Positions 31,561 to 40,267 of a stretch of 64,000 bases of DNA are shown in pieces. This stretch comes from Stanieria cyanosphaera PCC 7437. GTDB taxonomy: Bacteria; Cyanobacteriota; Cyanobacteriia; Cyanobacteriales; Xenococcaceae. The DNA is taken from the NCBI RefSeq assembly GCF_000317575.1, contig NC_019750.1, forward strand, positions 1-64,000. Direction: 5' to 3'. The notes beneath the pieces were generated by a model that searched no databases, was not told the origin of the DNA, and saw only the letters and a program-made list of their open reading frames with translations. Position 1 is the stretch's first letter, and each line of letters starts with the position of its first letter. A program made the position numbers and the translations under genes.

Positions 31561-31720
31561 CGACAATCCTCCAAAAGTTAATGTCATCACGGACATCTCA
31601 GTCTCGCGAATTCGATTCGCCCCACGTGTCCTCCCCAAGATAATGCCTGATGTCTTCATCGGTTTCATGGCTGGATTGTTCTTGCTGTAACTCAGAACAA
31701 AAAAATTACCTCTCAATACC
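31561..31720 (-). pseudogene. Gene fragment carrying palindromic element copy 3
   Basis: One frame reads QEQSSHETDEDIRHYLGED, then the palindrome with an in-frame TGA, then DDINFWRIVGEELRTLA. Only a fragment is left, directly abutting the TPR remnant. The parent gene is not recognised. Confidence 0.4.
31589..31631 (-). repeat. 43-nt palindromic element, copy 3
   Basis: Identical ends to copies 1 and 2; the centre reads GCGAATTCGATTCGC. Same length, again inside a coding-like frame and again giving TGA in that frame. Confidence 0.7.
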
Positions 31721-31771
31721 ATTCTAGTAACAGAACACAGAATTAATCTGACATCAGACTTCTTTGATGAT

Positions 31772-32926
31772 TTAGAAGTTAACAAGCAATGCCGTACCGT
31801 ACATAACTATTAATCCCGCACTAAATCCCGCCAAACTAATCTTAGATAACCATGTACCACCGATTTTACTGGCGGTACGTGCCAAATACGAACCTACTTC
31901 TACGATTACCTGTAAAATCGCTCCCACACCAATGCCCATAAAGATTGCTGCCCAGTGAGGAGAAAAGGCAAAAACGCCCAGCCAAGTTCCTAATACCGCA
32001 GGTAGTCCCGCTAAAGCAGTCAAGCCTAGAAAAGTAATGAAGGTCGGTTTAGATTTAACCAAAGGTGCAGCAATACCAATCCCTTCTGTTAAGTTGTGCA
32101 GAGTAAAACCAACTACCAAAAGCGAACCGAGGGCAGCTTCTCCGACAGCAAAAGCCGTACCAATTGCTAGTCCTTCTCCTAAATTATGAATGCCAATACT
32201 GAAAGATAGGTAAGTAGATAGGCTTTGTCCTTCAGGAGCTTTACCTCGACTGCGACCGATAGTTAGAATCGTTAGAAAAGAGATAGCTGCGATCGCCCAA
32301 ACTAAAATACTGCCTGAAAATGCGTTGGCTGCACCTCTAGCAAGTTCTAGCCCTTCTTCAATAGTATCTACCAACAGAAAAGCCAGCATTCCCAAGGTTA
32401 AAGCGAGAATAAACTTCATTCCTTCTCCACCTAAAGACTTGAGAGACGGATAAAACAGCATTCCCAATCCTACGGGGACAACACCAACATATAACCCCAG
32501 TAAAGTAAAGCCCCAAAGACGGCTCAAGGAAAATTGAGGCGTAGCTACAGCTACATCGATAGTATGTTCAAAACTAATTCCCGTATTGGTAATCAAGTTA
32601 AGATGATGGGTTTCGTTTTCTACCCAAGGATAGGGCAGATCGATCCAAGCAGTTGAGAGTCTAGGTAAAGCACCTGAAGGCTTTTGGGTGAACGTCCAGT
32701 AAGAACCATCTACCTGCACTTGGGCAATTTGCATTGGTTCTGAACCTTCTGCCCTCACTAACAAGGAAATACCGCGATCTGCTAAGACAGTTCGTTCTAC
32801 GGTCAGATTTTCTAGAGGAGGTGCAGAAATACCTAATGGACTGAGGGGATTGGTAGAAAGGAAAATACCAATCGAAGTAACTAGTGCTACCAATGGCAAA
32901 ACAGCCCACAACCAAGTTTTTTTCAT
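31772..32926 (-). CDS. ZIP-family metal permease with extracytoplasmic N-terminal domain
   Basis: 384 residues. After an N-terminal anchor (WAVLPLVALVTSIGIFL), about 110 residues form a beta-rich domain. About eight membrane spans follow, with the ZIP metal-site motifs HNLGEGLAIG and HNLTEGIGIA. ZIP permeases import divalent cations (Zn, Fe, Co). It overlaps the multicopper oxidase gene upstream by 4 nt and lies opposite a B12-riboswitch-controlled CbtB gene, so cobalt is a plausible substrate. The N-terminal domain is unusual for ZIP proteins. Confidence 0.82.
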   Translation of the reverse strand: MKKTWLWAVLPLVALVTSIGIFLSTNPLSPLGISAPPLENLTVERTVLADRGISLLVRAEGSEPMQIAQVQVDGSYWTFTQKPSGALPRLSTAWIDLPYPWVENETHHLNLITNTGISFEHTIDVAVATPQFSLSRLWGFTLLGLYVGVVPVGLGMLFYPSLKSLGGEGMKFILALTLGMLAFLLVDTIEEGLELARGAANAFSGSILVWAIAAISFLTILTIGRSRGKAPEGQSLSTYLSFSIGIHNLGEGLAIGTAFAVGEAALGSLLVVGFTLHNLTEGIGIAAPLVKSKPTFITFLGLTALAGLPAVLGTWLGVFAFSPHWAAIFMGIGVGAILQVIVEVGSYLARTASKIGGTWLSKISLAGFSAGLIVMYGTALLVNF

Positions 32927-34002
32927 GCCACCACCTCAAAGGCACTCATCCAGCCGAGTTCGAGGAATTCTGACTGATGGGCGTGGAACATATACTGTCC
33001 TGGGGCGTGTTCTTTGAAGGAAAATTCTAAAATACCTCGCTGTCCCTGGCACTGCATCACGGTATCGATGGTGCGAAGAGTAGGCGTTAGGGTCGTTCCA
33101 CTATCGTAATAGTCAAAGAAATTACCGTGAAGATGAAAAGAGTTAACTGGGTCAAACTCCGTCACGTTAATTAAATAAACTCGCACGGGGCGATCTCGTT
33201 CGATGCGGAGAGGTCGCTTCATAAATTCGTGGGGAATTGTATTAACGGCATAAAATTCGTTTTCCTCATCAAAGTTGGTGTCAAACGCATTCATCACCAT
33301 TAAAAATTCCTGCCACTGTTGATTTTCGGGAGTTCCTAATAAACGCGATCTCGCCTCTTGTTCGGCTTCGGGATGGCTTTTGGGGTCAGGATCGATAATA
33401 AATGCGCCGTAAAGTCCTTTGTGTAGGTGTCGCTTAAAAGGGGCAGAATGACAGTGATAGAGATGACAGCCAAAAGGTTTAGCATCAAATTCGTACACTA
33501 CTTCTCCTCCTGGCATGGCTTCTAGCGTCCCAGGAACGCCATCTTGTCTGGCAGAATGAATACCGTGAAAGTGAATGGTGTGGGGATGTCGGCTTTTATT
33601 GCGGAAATTAATCTTAACGCGATCTCCTTCGGTTACTCTAATGGTAGAACCAGGAACTCGACCGTTATAAGTCCAGGCGGGGTAAAATACCCCAGGTGCA
33701 ATTTCAATTTCCCGTTCTTCAACAGCAATATCATATTCTCGCCAAGTCTGACCGTTAGGTAGTTGAGAGACTTTTCCCCCGTCCCAATCGTTTAGAATAT
33801 CGCGGGGACTAAAACCATTGCGATCGTTATCCACATCACCTACCGTAGTGCTGCCACCGTGAACTGCACTATTAGTAACTTGAGAATTATGCTGTTGGGA
33901 ATTTTGAGCTAATGCTTTATTGGGTAAAAACTTTCCTAAGATACTTCCCCCTCCGAGCAAACCCAGTTCCAACAGCGATCGCCTGGAAACATTAAATATC
34001 AT
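32923..34002 (-). CDS. Tat-exported two-domain multicopper oxidase
   Basis: 359 residues with a twin-Arg leader (SRRSLLELGLLGGGSILG). Copper-ligand motifs are HPHTIHFHGIH, CHLYHCHSAPFKRH, NSFHLHGNFF and MFHAHQSEFLELGWM. The length suits the small two-domain (nitrite-reductase-like or SLAC-like) oxidases. Periplasmic; it may oxidise a metal ion for the co-transcribed ZIP permease (4-nt overlap, ATGA). Confidence 0.85.
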   Translation of the reverse strand: MIFNVSRRSLLELGLLGGGSILGKFLPNKALAQNSQQHNSQVTNSAVHGGSTTVGDVDNDRNGFSPRDILNDWDGGKVSQLPNGQTWREYDIAVEEREIEIAPGVFYPAWTYNGRVPGSTIRVTEGDRVKINFRNKSRHPHTIHFHGIHSARQDGVPGTLEAMPGGEVVYEFDAKPFGCHLYHCHSAPFKRHLHKGLYGAFIIDPDPKSHPEAEQEARSRLLGTPENQQWQEFLMVMNAFDTNFDEENEFYAVNTIPHEFMKRPLRIERDRPVRVYLINVTEFDPVNSFHLHGNFFDYYDSGTTLTPTLRTIDTVMQCQGQRGILEFSFKEHAPGQYMFHAHQSEFLELGWMSAFEVVA

Positions 34003-34050
34003 TTTTAAGACTTTTCATATTCTTCTCATAATCTTAGCAGAAGTTAGAGA

Positions 34051-34080
34051 TTGATAAATTTTGTTCGTGATAACTATGGT
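34051..34080 (+). promoter_or_regulatory. Promoter upstream of the cobalamin riboswitch
   Basis: TTGATA (34051-34056), an 18-bp spacer and TATGGT (34075-34080). It is placed to transcribe the riboswitch that begins near 34098. Weak -10. Confidence 0.4.
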
Positions 34081-34097
34081 AGTCTCAAGAGAAGAGT

Positions 34098-34216
34098 AGG
34101 TTCTAATGAGGAACAGCCATTAGAAGTAATGGGGAAAGTTCGGTGTAAATCCGACGCTGTCCCGCAACTGTAAAGAGACTGAATACTTACGTTTCTAAGT
34201 CAGGATGCCCGCCACT
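34098..34216 (+). ncRNA. Cobalamin riboswitch
   Basis: Hallmarks in order: a GGTTCT..GAGGAA-type start, GGGGAAAGTTCGGTGTAAAT, the B12-box-like GACGCTGTCCCGCAACTGTAA, and AGTCAGGATGCCCGCC at the end. Coenzyme B12 binding should repress the downstream cbtB and membrane-protein genes. Confidence 0.9.
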
Positions 34217-34252
34217 CGGTTAAATTAAATTGATATCTGCGAGGTACAGATC

Positions 34253-34438
34253 GTGATTAGTACAAGTAATTTTTGGCAACACACCCAGCGTTTTGTTTTA
34301 TCATTGCCGATGCAGGTTGTCTTGTTGGTTAGTCTGTGCATGATAATTCTCTGGACGCTTTATTTCTCTACATATCCTCCTGTTCACGACGCACTACACG
34401 AAACTCGTCACCACACTCTGACAGTCCCTTGTCATTAA
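34253..34438 (+). CDS. cbtB: CbtB-like cobalt-transport subunit
   Basis: 61 residues with a start-proximal polar part, one membrane span (VVLLVSLCMIILWTLYF) and the His-rich end YPPVHDALHETRHHTLTVPCH, diagnostic for CbtB. CbtA/CbtB are predicted B12-riboswitch-controlled cobalt transporters. It lies 37 nt after the riboswitch. No CbtA homologue follows. Confidence 0.87.
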   Translation: MISTSNFWQHTQRFVLSLPMQVVLLVSLCMIILWTLYFSTYPPVHDALHETRHHTLTVPCH

Positions 34439-34451
34439 TTAGGGGGAAGAC

Positions 34452-35591
34452 ATGAAATCAATTAAATATGCTTTGTTAACCCTAGTAGCGATCGCGTTTT
34501 GGGGACTAATTTGCTTATCCAACTCAACTTCGGTTGTCTCTCAACCAACAGTACAGCTTAAAACCGAGCCACCACTAGAACAGGTGATTCCAGATGATAC
34601 GGTAGTTAAACTGCAACTTCAGGCAGTCGATACTAACAAACAGCCTTTACCCAATGCTAAGGTTCGGGTTCGCATCTTAACCCCAAACAAAACCCCCTGG
34701 TTTACTTCAGATTTTCCCATAGTCGAGGAAACAGAATTACTCAATTTAGAAGCGATCGCTCCTCAAGGCAATCTAGAGTTCGAGCAAGTATTACCGATTC
34801 GCGGTAACTACAGTATGAAAATAGGAGTAACTCCTCAAGTTAAAGGGACATTCGAGGCTTTTGAACAATCCTTAACCTTAAGTATCCCCGAAAATGCTGT
34901 GAAATATCGCAATCTGGCAATTTTAGCTGCTATTTTGTTAAGCACTGGCTTTGGTGGCGGTTGGCTCTTAGGTGGCGAGCAAAATGTACGTGATGGGGAA
35001 ATTGCGCCTCAACCAGTAAGAATGTTGTTAAGTAGCATGACAGTAGTGGCGATCGCAGTTTTATTTTTGGTTAACTGGAGTGCAGAAACAGCAGCACATC
35101 ATAGTGCAGGCGATGCGGTTACGTCTTCTACTCCTTCTGCAATTATTAACAAGAATCAAGCAGTACAAGTAGAGTTATTAGGAAATACCCAAGGGGTTGT
35201 CGGTAATTTAGCGACTAAAACAGTTCAAGTTACCAATTCCACCACAGGCAAACCAGTAACGGATGTGCAAATTGGTGTTCAGTCAATTGCTTTAGAGAAT
35301 AACGCATTGATGTTTGCCTATCAAGGTATTCCCGATACTACGGGTAAATTGACTTGGCAAGAACAGTTTTTTGATGGCGCACCCCACAACGTGACAGTAG
35401 AAGTTACTCCTTTAGAAAATTCTTCTCAGCAGTTTACGCCATTAAAGATATCTCAGGAAATAGAAGTAGAAGCTATTGCTCCGCCACTATTACGTCGGTT
35501 TATCAGTCTGTTATATTTTACCCTTATTTTTGTGGTGGGATTAATCGCAGGATTATGGAGACGGAGACGGCAAAAAGTGCCAGTTTCCTAG
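34452..35591 (+). CDS. Membrane protein of the B12-controlled operon, unknown function
   Basis: 379 residues: signal or anchor at the N-terminus, a beta-rich domain (residues about 40-155), two central spans (NLAILAAILLSTGFGGGWLLG and MLLSSMTVVAIAVLFLV), a His-containing linker (AETAAHHSAGD), a second beta domain and a C-terminal span followed by RRRRQK. Thirteen bp after cbtB, so probably part of metal (cobalt) supply. It is not a CbtA. Family not recognised. Confidence 0.6.
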   Translation: MKSIKYALLTLVAIAFWGLICLSNSTSVVSQPTVQLKTEPPLEQVIPDDTVVKLQLQAVDTNKQPLPNAKVRVRILTPNKTPWFTSDFPIVEETELLNLEAIAPQGNLEFEQVLPIRGNYSMKIGVTPQVKGTFEAFEQSLTLSIPENAVKYRNLAILAAILLSTGFGGGWLLGGEQNVRDGEIAPQPVRMLLSSMTVVAIAVLFLVNWSAETAAHHSAGDAVTSSTPSAIINKNQAVQVELLGNTQGVVGNLATKTVQVTNSTTGKPVTDVQIGVQSIALENNALMFAYQGIPDTTGKLTWQEQFFDGAPHNVTVEVTPLENSSQQFTPLKISQEIEVEAIAPPLLRRFISLLYFTLIFVVGLIAGLWRRRRQKVPVS

Positions 35592-35616
35592 TTTGAATAT
35601 GCGATCTAATTTCTTC

Positions 35617-35648
35617 TTGACATTAGAGTTAACTCTAAGGTTTAAGCT
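35617..35648 (+). promoter_or_regulatory. MerR-type promoter and operator
   Basis: TTGACA (35617-35622) is followed by the perfect 16-bp palindrome TTAGAGTTAACTCTAA in an over-long spacer and by TAAGCT. A dyad inside a 19-20 bp spacer is the hallmark of promoters that MerR-family activators untwist. Confidence 0.75.
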
Positions 35649-35682
35649 AAATCTAGAACTCCAATTTCAAGAGGAAAAAGAG

Positions 35683-35952
35683 ATGACAAAACGATTAGTA
35701 GAAGTATTTGTAGCTGGTTGTCCTCTATGCGATGAAACTGTCAAGCTGGTGCGAGAATTAGCTTGTTCTAATTGCGAGGTGAAAATCTACGATCTACATC
35801 AGGAAAGTGCAGCAGAAAAAGAAAAAAGGACACAATATGGAATTTATCGCGTTCCTGCGGTAGTAGTAAATGGCAAACTAGCAGAGTGCTGTTCCTCTCA
35901 ACAGCCTGTATCTCGCGAGATGCTTGTAGCTGCTGGTATTGGTCAAGGTTAA
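35683..35952 (+). CDS. Thioredoxin-fold protein of the mer-type operon
   Basis: 89 residues from ATG 35683, preceded by GAGG. VFVAGCPLCDETV carries a CxxC and is followed by the thioredoxin-fold strand pattern and a cis-Pro-like RVPAVVVNGKLAECC. Small thioredoxin-like or glutaredoxin-like proteins of this type occur in mercury and copper operons, where they could relay thiols or metal. First gene behind the MerR-type promoter, 6 nt before the regulator gene. Confidence 0.72.
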   Translation: MTKRLVEVFVAGCPLCDETVKLVRELACSNCEVKIYDLHQESAAEKEKRTQYGIYRVPAVVVNGKLAECCSSQQPVSREMLVAAGIGQG

Positions 35953-35958
35953 GGCAAA

Positions 35959-36399
35959 ATGGCAGGTAAAGAAGGCTGGTTGATTGGCGAGTTAAGCGAT
36001 CGCGTGGGGGTATCGGCTCATACCATCCGTTATTACGAACGCTTGGGATTACTTGAACCTCCCAGGCGCACCGAATCACAATATCGCATCTATGGTCAAG
36101 AAAATGAAGAACGCTTGCGCTTCATTCAAAAAGCCAAGAGATTTGGACTTTCCCTAGATGAAATAAAACAACTAATTGCTATTAGAACTCAAGGAACACC
36201 TCCTTGTGCCAGTCTCAAAACAATGGTCAAGCAACGCTTAGACGATTTAAACCGCCAAATTGAGGAAATGATGTCTTTACGTCAAGAATTAGCCAGTCGG
36301 TACGAGGAAATTAGTAAATTATTACCCAATGCGTCTACTCTCCCGACTGAAGAAATCTGTCAGGGTAAAATCTGCGGGCTAATCGAATCTATTGAGTGA
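35959..36399 (+). CDS. MerR-family metal-responsive regulator
   Basis: 146 residues. The winged HTH (LIGELSDRVGVSAHTIRYYERLGLLEPPRR) is followed by a dimerisation helix and metal-ligand Cys residues: GTPPCAS near residue 80 and EICQGKICG at the C-terminus. It most resembles MerR/ZntR/CadR-type sensors. The metal may be Hg(II), Cd or Zn. It should act on the palindrome at 35623-35638 and regulate its own operon. Confidence 0.87.
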   Translation: MAGKEGWLIGELSDRVGVSAHTIRYYERLGLLEPPRRTESQYRIYGQENEERLRFIQKAKRFGLSLDEIKQLIAIRTQGTPPCASLKTMVKQRLDDLNRQIEEMMSLRQELASRYEEISKLLPNASTLPTEEICQGKICGLIESIE

Positions 36400-36413
36400 T
36401 TCAGCTAAAAATG

Positions 36414-36632
36414 ATGAACCCTAAAACCGCTCTCATCGTTAGTATAAGTGGCACAATTCTGGTGGCTCTTTGCTGCTTTACTCCGATTCTAGTTATTCTT
36501 TTAGGAGCAATTGGTTTGAGTGCGCTAGTAGGTTATCTTGACTACGTTTTATTGCCAGCCTTGTTGATCATGCTTGCCTTAACTGTTCTTTCCTACAGTC
36601 GTTATCGTCGTTGCTATGAGCGTCATAAATAA
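36414..36632 (+). CDS. merF: MerF-like mercury transporter
   Basis: About 72 residues with two membrane spans. The vicinal Cys pair in LVALCCFTPILVILLGAIGL followed by GYLDYVLLPALL is the MerF signature. MerF brings Hg(II) into the cell, usually for reduction by MerA. No merA is seen in this window. It starts 15 nt after the MerR-like gene. Confidence 0.82.
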   Translation: MNPKTALIVSISGTILVALCCFTPILVILLGAIGLSALVGYLDYVLLPALLIMLALTVLSYSRYRRCYERHK

Positions 36633-36638
36633 TTTATC

Positions 36639-37097
36639 ATGACTGAAACTTGTTGTTGCCCTCCCCAGCAAACTTCCTGGGATAAAACTTGTCCTAGAAA
36701 TGGAATAAGAGGAAAAATGGTTCAAACTATTACCTTAAAAAGTTTGCTCATACCTTCAGCTTTAGAAAACCTCAATCCAAATACAGCTTATTATTTCTGT
36801 ACTGCACCAGATTGTCCTGTAGTTTATTTTAATGAAGAGGGTCAGACATTTAGCACCGAACAGGTAAAAGTTCCCGTATTTCAGAAGGATAAGGGTTTAA
36901 ATGTACCTGTATGTTACTGTTTTGGCTGGAGTCGCAGTCGCATCCAACAGGAAATTATCAAGACGGGTAAAAGCAGTGCCGAGACTAATATCCGCAGTCA
37001 CATCCAAGCTGGACGCTGCGGTTGCGAAGTAAATAATCCTCAAGGAAGCTGTTGCTTGGATAATGTTCGACAACTAGCGCAAAACTATGAACATTAA
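36639..37097 (+). CDS. CopZ-N-like iron-sulfur/zinc metallochaperone
   Basis: 152 residues, Cys-rich: TETCCCPP at the start, FCTAPDCPVVYF in the middle, VCYCFGWS, then HIQAGRCGCEVNNPQGSCC near the end. This matches the N-terminal zinc and [2Fe-2S]-binding domain of Archaeoglobus CopZ, annotated as a putative iron-sulfur metallochaperone. In this operon it may bind the imported metal. Its last codons overlap the methyltransferase start by 11 nt. Confidence 0.78.
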   Translation: MTETCCCPPQQTSWDKTCPRNGIRGKMVQTITLKSLLIPSALENLNPNTAYYFCTAPDCPVVYFNEEGQTFSTEQVKVPVFQKDKGLNVPVCYCFGWSRSRIQQEIIKTGKSSAETNIRSHIQAGRCGCEVNNPQGSCCLDNVRQLAQNYEH

Positions 37098-37725
37098 TGA
37101 AGTCAAAGTCAAAACTCAATACGATCGCCTTGCTGATATTTACGATTTACGCTGGCGCAACTACATCGTCAACACACTTACCTTCCTGCACAACTGGGAG
37201 GAGATTGAACCACAGTCTACAATTCTAGATGTTGCTTGTGGTACAGGTGAATTTGAACGACTTTTGCTCAATCAAAATCCGACACAAAAAATTACAGGAA
37301 TTGATATATCAGAGAAGATGTTGAATATAGCCAGGGAAAAATATCGGGCTTATCCTAACATTGAATTTCATCAAGCCTCAGTTCATTCATTGCCCTTTGC
37401 TAGTGAATCTTTTGATGTGGTGGTATGCGCTAATGCTTTTCATTATTTTGATGAACCTGAAGTAGCATTAGCAGAAATGAAAAGAGTGCTAAAACCCAAT
37501 GGCAAGGTAATTATTCTCGACTGGAATAAAGATTATCCAGTATGTAGAATCTGCGACTGGCTCTTACAAATTTTCGATCCCGCTCATCAACAATGCTATA
37601 CACAAGACCAATTACATCAGCTCTTGCTATCTGCTGATTTTAAAATTTACCGTGCAACTAAAGTTCGTTTTGGAGTTATTTGGGGACTGATGGCTGTTAC
37701 GGTTTTATCATCTAAAATTAGCTGA
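37087..37725 (+). CDS. Class I SAM-dependent methyltransferase
   Basis: 212 residues with motif I VACGTGEFER, the motif-II-like SFDVVVCANAFHYF and the post-motif KPNGKVIILDWNKD. UbiE/ArsM-like fold; the substrate is unknown, but its place at the end of a mer-type operon suggests a metal- or metalloid-related methylation. A shortened paralogue lies at 46568-46792. Confidence 0.78.
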   Translation: MNINEVKVKTQYDRLADIYDLRWRNYIVNTLTFLHNWEEIEPQSTILDVACGTGEFERLLLNQNPTQKITGIDISEKMLNIAREKYRAYPNIEFHQASVHSLPFASESFDVVVCANAFHYFDEPEVALAEMKRVLKPNGKVIILDWNKDYPVCRICDWLLQIFDPAHQQCYTQDQLHQLLLSADFKIYRATKVRFGVIWGLMAVTVLSSKIS

Positions 37726-37821
37726 TTTTTGACAATCGCGATCGCAGAGAAAGAGCGAACCTCTCGCTCGTTGTGCCAGCGAAGCCGAGCTAGTAGTAAG
37801 ATTTACTACAATTAGAGAATG

Positions 37822-39210
37822 TCACTGGTATTTAGGCAGTCGAATTATAAAGTTACTTCCTTTACCAATCTCACTTTGTACTTCCAGACTGCCGTTGTGG
37901 GCTAGAGCGATCGCCCTTGCTATAGCTAACCCTAATCCAGAACCACCTTGACTTCTAGAACGAGCTTTATCTACTCGATAGAAGCGGTCAAAGATGCGTT
38001 TTTGTTCGTTTTTAGCAATACCGATGCCCGTGTCTCGAACAGAAATTACTGCCTGACGATGTTCTTCTGTCAGACTGATAATGACTTGACCCCCTGCGGT
38101 CGTGTACTGAATCGCGTTTGTTACCAGATTAGTAATCAAACGATATAGCTGAGTGCGATCGCCAATTATCTCGATAGGTTGAGATACTTTAATTTGGGAA
38201 CTAAACTCAATTTCTGAAGCCATTGCCAAAGCTGCCAAATCTTCTTCTACTTCAATAATTAAGTTTGCTAGAGCAACTTTTTCTCTTTTTTTGCGAGAGT
38301 TGTTGCTATTTATCTCCCCATCGATACGACACAGGATTAATAGATCTGCTACCAAATAAGATAATCGCTTGTTCTGTCTCACGATATTTTTGAGGGTATC
38401 CTTGGCTCGATCCTCAGATAAATTGGGCAGCATGAGATCGGATTGAGCCGTTGCTTGAATAGCTGCGAGGGGTGTTCTCAGTTCATGGGCAGCATCGGCG
38501 GTAAACTGCTGCATCTGCTGATAGGATTGGTATATCGGGCGGATTGCTAAACCTGAGAACCACCAGCTAGCAGACATTACTAATAACACCACTAAAGGCA
38601 TTCCCAACAGTAAGATCGACTTAACATTAGCAACATAGCGATCGACATCTTGGAGACTTCTACCAACTTGAAGATAACCCCAATTCTTACCTTGTTGAGT
38701 GTGTAAAAGAAAAGAAATTTGCCGATAGCGAGTACCTTTAACATCGGTTAAAGTTTGCCACTCCTGCTGGTTAGATACCTGGGGTAATTCAGGCTGCATT
38801 CCTGCTACAGCTACTGAATCCCCTGATAAATCGAAGAGACGTAAATAATATTTGTCTTGTCCAATTACCCCTAATTTATAAGATTGAAAACGAGCTTGAT
38901 TGTAACAACCTGTTTCGACGAGACAAGTATCGGGTAATAACTCTTTTACTTCTGGTTCTATTTTCCCTGGCTGCTTGAGAATAGGTAAAAAACTGTCATG
39001 AAGAGTCCCCGCCACCGATTTTAGTTCTTGATTAATGGTAATACGATGAGCATGGGCAACAGCTTCACAAACTCCCAAGGCACAAATCAAGAGAACTATG
39101 CCTAGTATGGCTGCATACCAGCTAGCTAATTGCCAGCGCGATCTTGAAAAAAGTCGGTTTTGCTTCACATCCAATAAAATTAGTCTTTCTCCAAAAGCAC
39201 TTAGAGCCAA
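37822..39210 (-). CDS. Sensor histidine kinase (Cop/Nrs-type)
   Basis: 462 residues: an N-terminal span, a periplasmic sensor domain with Cys residues (DTCLVETGCYNQ), a second span, then DHp FTADAAHELRTPLAAIQ and an HATPase with NLVTNAIQYT, DTGIGIAKNE and GSGLGLAIA. This is the family of cyanobacterial CopS/NrsS/RppB metal or redox sensors. It probably reports copper or nickel to the regulator encoded just upstream. A GTG at 39168 may be the true start. Confidence 0.88.
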   Translation of the reverse strand: MALSAFGERLILLDVKQNRLFSRSRWQLASWYAAILGIVLLICALGVCEAVAHAHRITINQELKSVAGTLHDSFLPILKQPGKIEPEVKELLPDTCLVETGCYNQARFQSYKLGVIGQDKYYLRLFDLSGDSVAVAGMQPELPQVSNQQEWQTLTDVKGTRYRQISFLLHTQQGKNWGYLQVGRSLQDVDRYVANVKSILLLGMPLVVLLVMSASWWFSGLAIRPIYQSYQQMQQFTADAAHELRTPLAAIQATAQSDLMLPNLSEDRAKDTLKNIVRQNKRLSYLVADLLILCRIDGEINSNNSRKKREKVALANLIIEVEEDLAALAMASEIEFSSQIKVSQPIEIIGDRTQLYRLITNLVTNAIQYTTAGGQVIISLTEEHRQAVISVRDTGIGIAKNEQKRIFDRFYRVDKARSRSQGGSGLGLAIARAIALAHNGSLEVQSEIGKGSNFIIRLPKYQ

Positions 39211-39242
39211 AAACTGACGACTGATGCGTTAATAAATCGGCT

Positions 39243-39932
39243 TTATGGTTTGAAACGATAACCCAGTCCGTATACAGTTTCTAGCATCTCATCGCATCCA
39301 TATTTGGTCAACTTGCGTCTTAGCAAACATACCTGGGCTGCTACTACATTACTAGGTGGTTCTGCCCCAAATTCCCATAAACGGTCTAAAAGCTGTTCGC
39401 TGGTAACGATTTGTTCGGGATGCTGCATAAAATACTCTAACAACTGAAATTCTTTTTTGGTCAGTAATACCTGTATTTCTCCCGATTCTTCTTGCAACCA
39501 AAAGGTATTAGTACCGTAATCTAAACTGAGATTTCCTACTTGTAACCGTTGGGGTTGTAATTGAGGAGTTCTTCTTTGTAAAGCTCTCAATCTTGCTAAT
39601 AATTCTGGCATATCGAAGGGTTTAACTAAATAATCATCTGCTCCTGCATCTAAGCCTGTTATTTTGTCCTCCATGCTGTCTTTTGCCGTCAACATCAGAA
39701 TGGGTAAAGGCTTTTGCTGCTGCCTAACCCGCTTGGTTAATTCTATTCCCGATATTCCAGGTAACAGCCAGTCAAAAATCCCCAGATGATATTCCTTCAG
39801 CTTAAAGTAATCCCAAGCATCAAGACCATCTACAGCCCAATCTACAACATGATTGCTGCGATCTAAACTCTGCTTGATAGCAGCCCCTAAATCTGGTTCA
39901 TCTTCGACTAGCAATATTCTCATACAAGACAT
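39243..39932 (-). CDS. OmpR-family response regulator (Cop/Nrs-type)
   Basis: 229 residues. The receiver has DEP near residues 11-13, the phospho-acceptor Asp in FDWLLPG and the conserved Lys in LVKPFDMPEL. A C-terminal winged helix follows with QLLEYFMQHPEQIVTSEQLLDRLWE. It is co-transcribed with the sensor kinase and divergent from the DUF2808 and RND genes, its probable targets. Confidence 0.92.
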   Translation of the reverse strand: MSCMRILLVEDEPDLGAAIKQSLDRSNHVVDWAVDGLDAWDYFKLKEYHLGIFDWLLPGISGIELTKRVRQQQKPLPILMLTAKDSMEDKITGLDAGADDYLVKPFDMPELLARLRALQRRTPQLQPQRLQVGNLSLDYGTNTFWLQEESGEIQVLLTKKEFQLLEYFMQHPEQIVTSEQLLDRLWEFGAEPPSNVVAAQVCLLRRKLTKYGCDEMLETVYGLGYRFKP

Positions 39933-40267
39933 TGGTTCTAGATTATCAAGAGTTTTCGAGACAGATATAGCTGCTCAAATCCATAAATATTTATTCTGAC
40001 ATGAAGTTATTAAATAGGGATGAAAAAACTTTTTTTGGACAAAAATATTCAATTTCATTCTGATTTAATTATTCTATGCAAAAGTTGCAATTAATCAATT
40101 ATTGCTTTTGTAAGCATACAAATAACTAATCAAATTACTTTAATTCTCAGAAAAAAAGATTGGTTTTTGGCTCTTATTTAATGTGCTTAACTCCCATAAA
40201 CAAACAGTTTTTGAGGATTTAATTTAGCAATAATGATTAATAATTGTTAATTTTTGGACGCAAGATC
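39933..40267. promoter_or_regulatory. Divergent regulatory region between the response regulator and the efflux genes
   Basis: 335 bp, very AT-rich, without a gene. TTGCAATTAATCAATTATTGC (near 40086-40106) is an imperfect dyad and TTTTTGGAC recurs (40030, 40252). Expected to hold response-regulator sites and both promoters; no exact site can be fixed by eye. Confidence 0.35.

Noticed and set aside
34098-34216. Possible tRNA-like or other structured RNA
   Set aside because: The conserved boxes match a cobalamin riboswitch and the downstream gene is CbtB-like.
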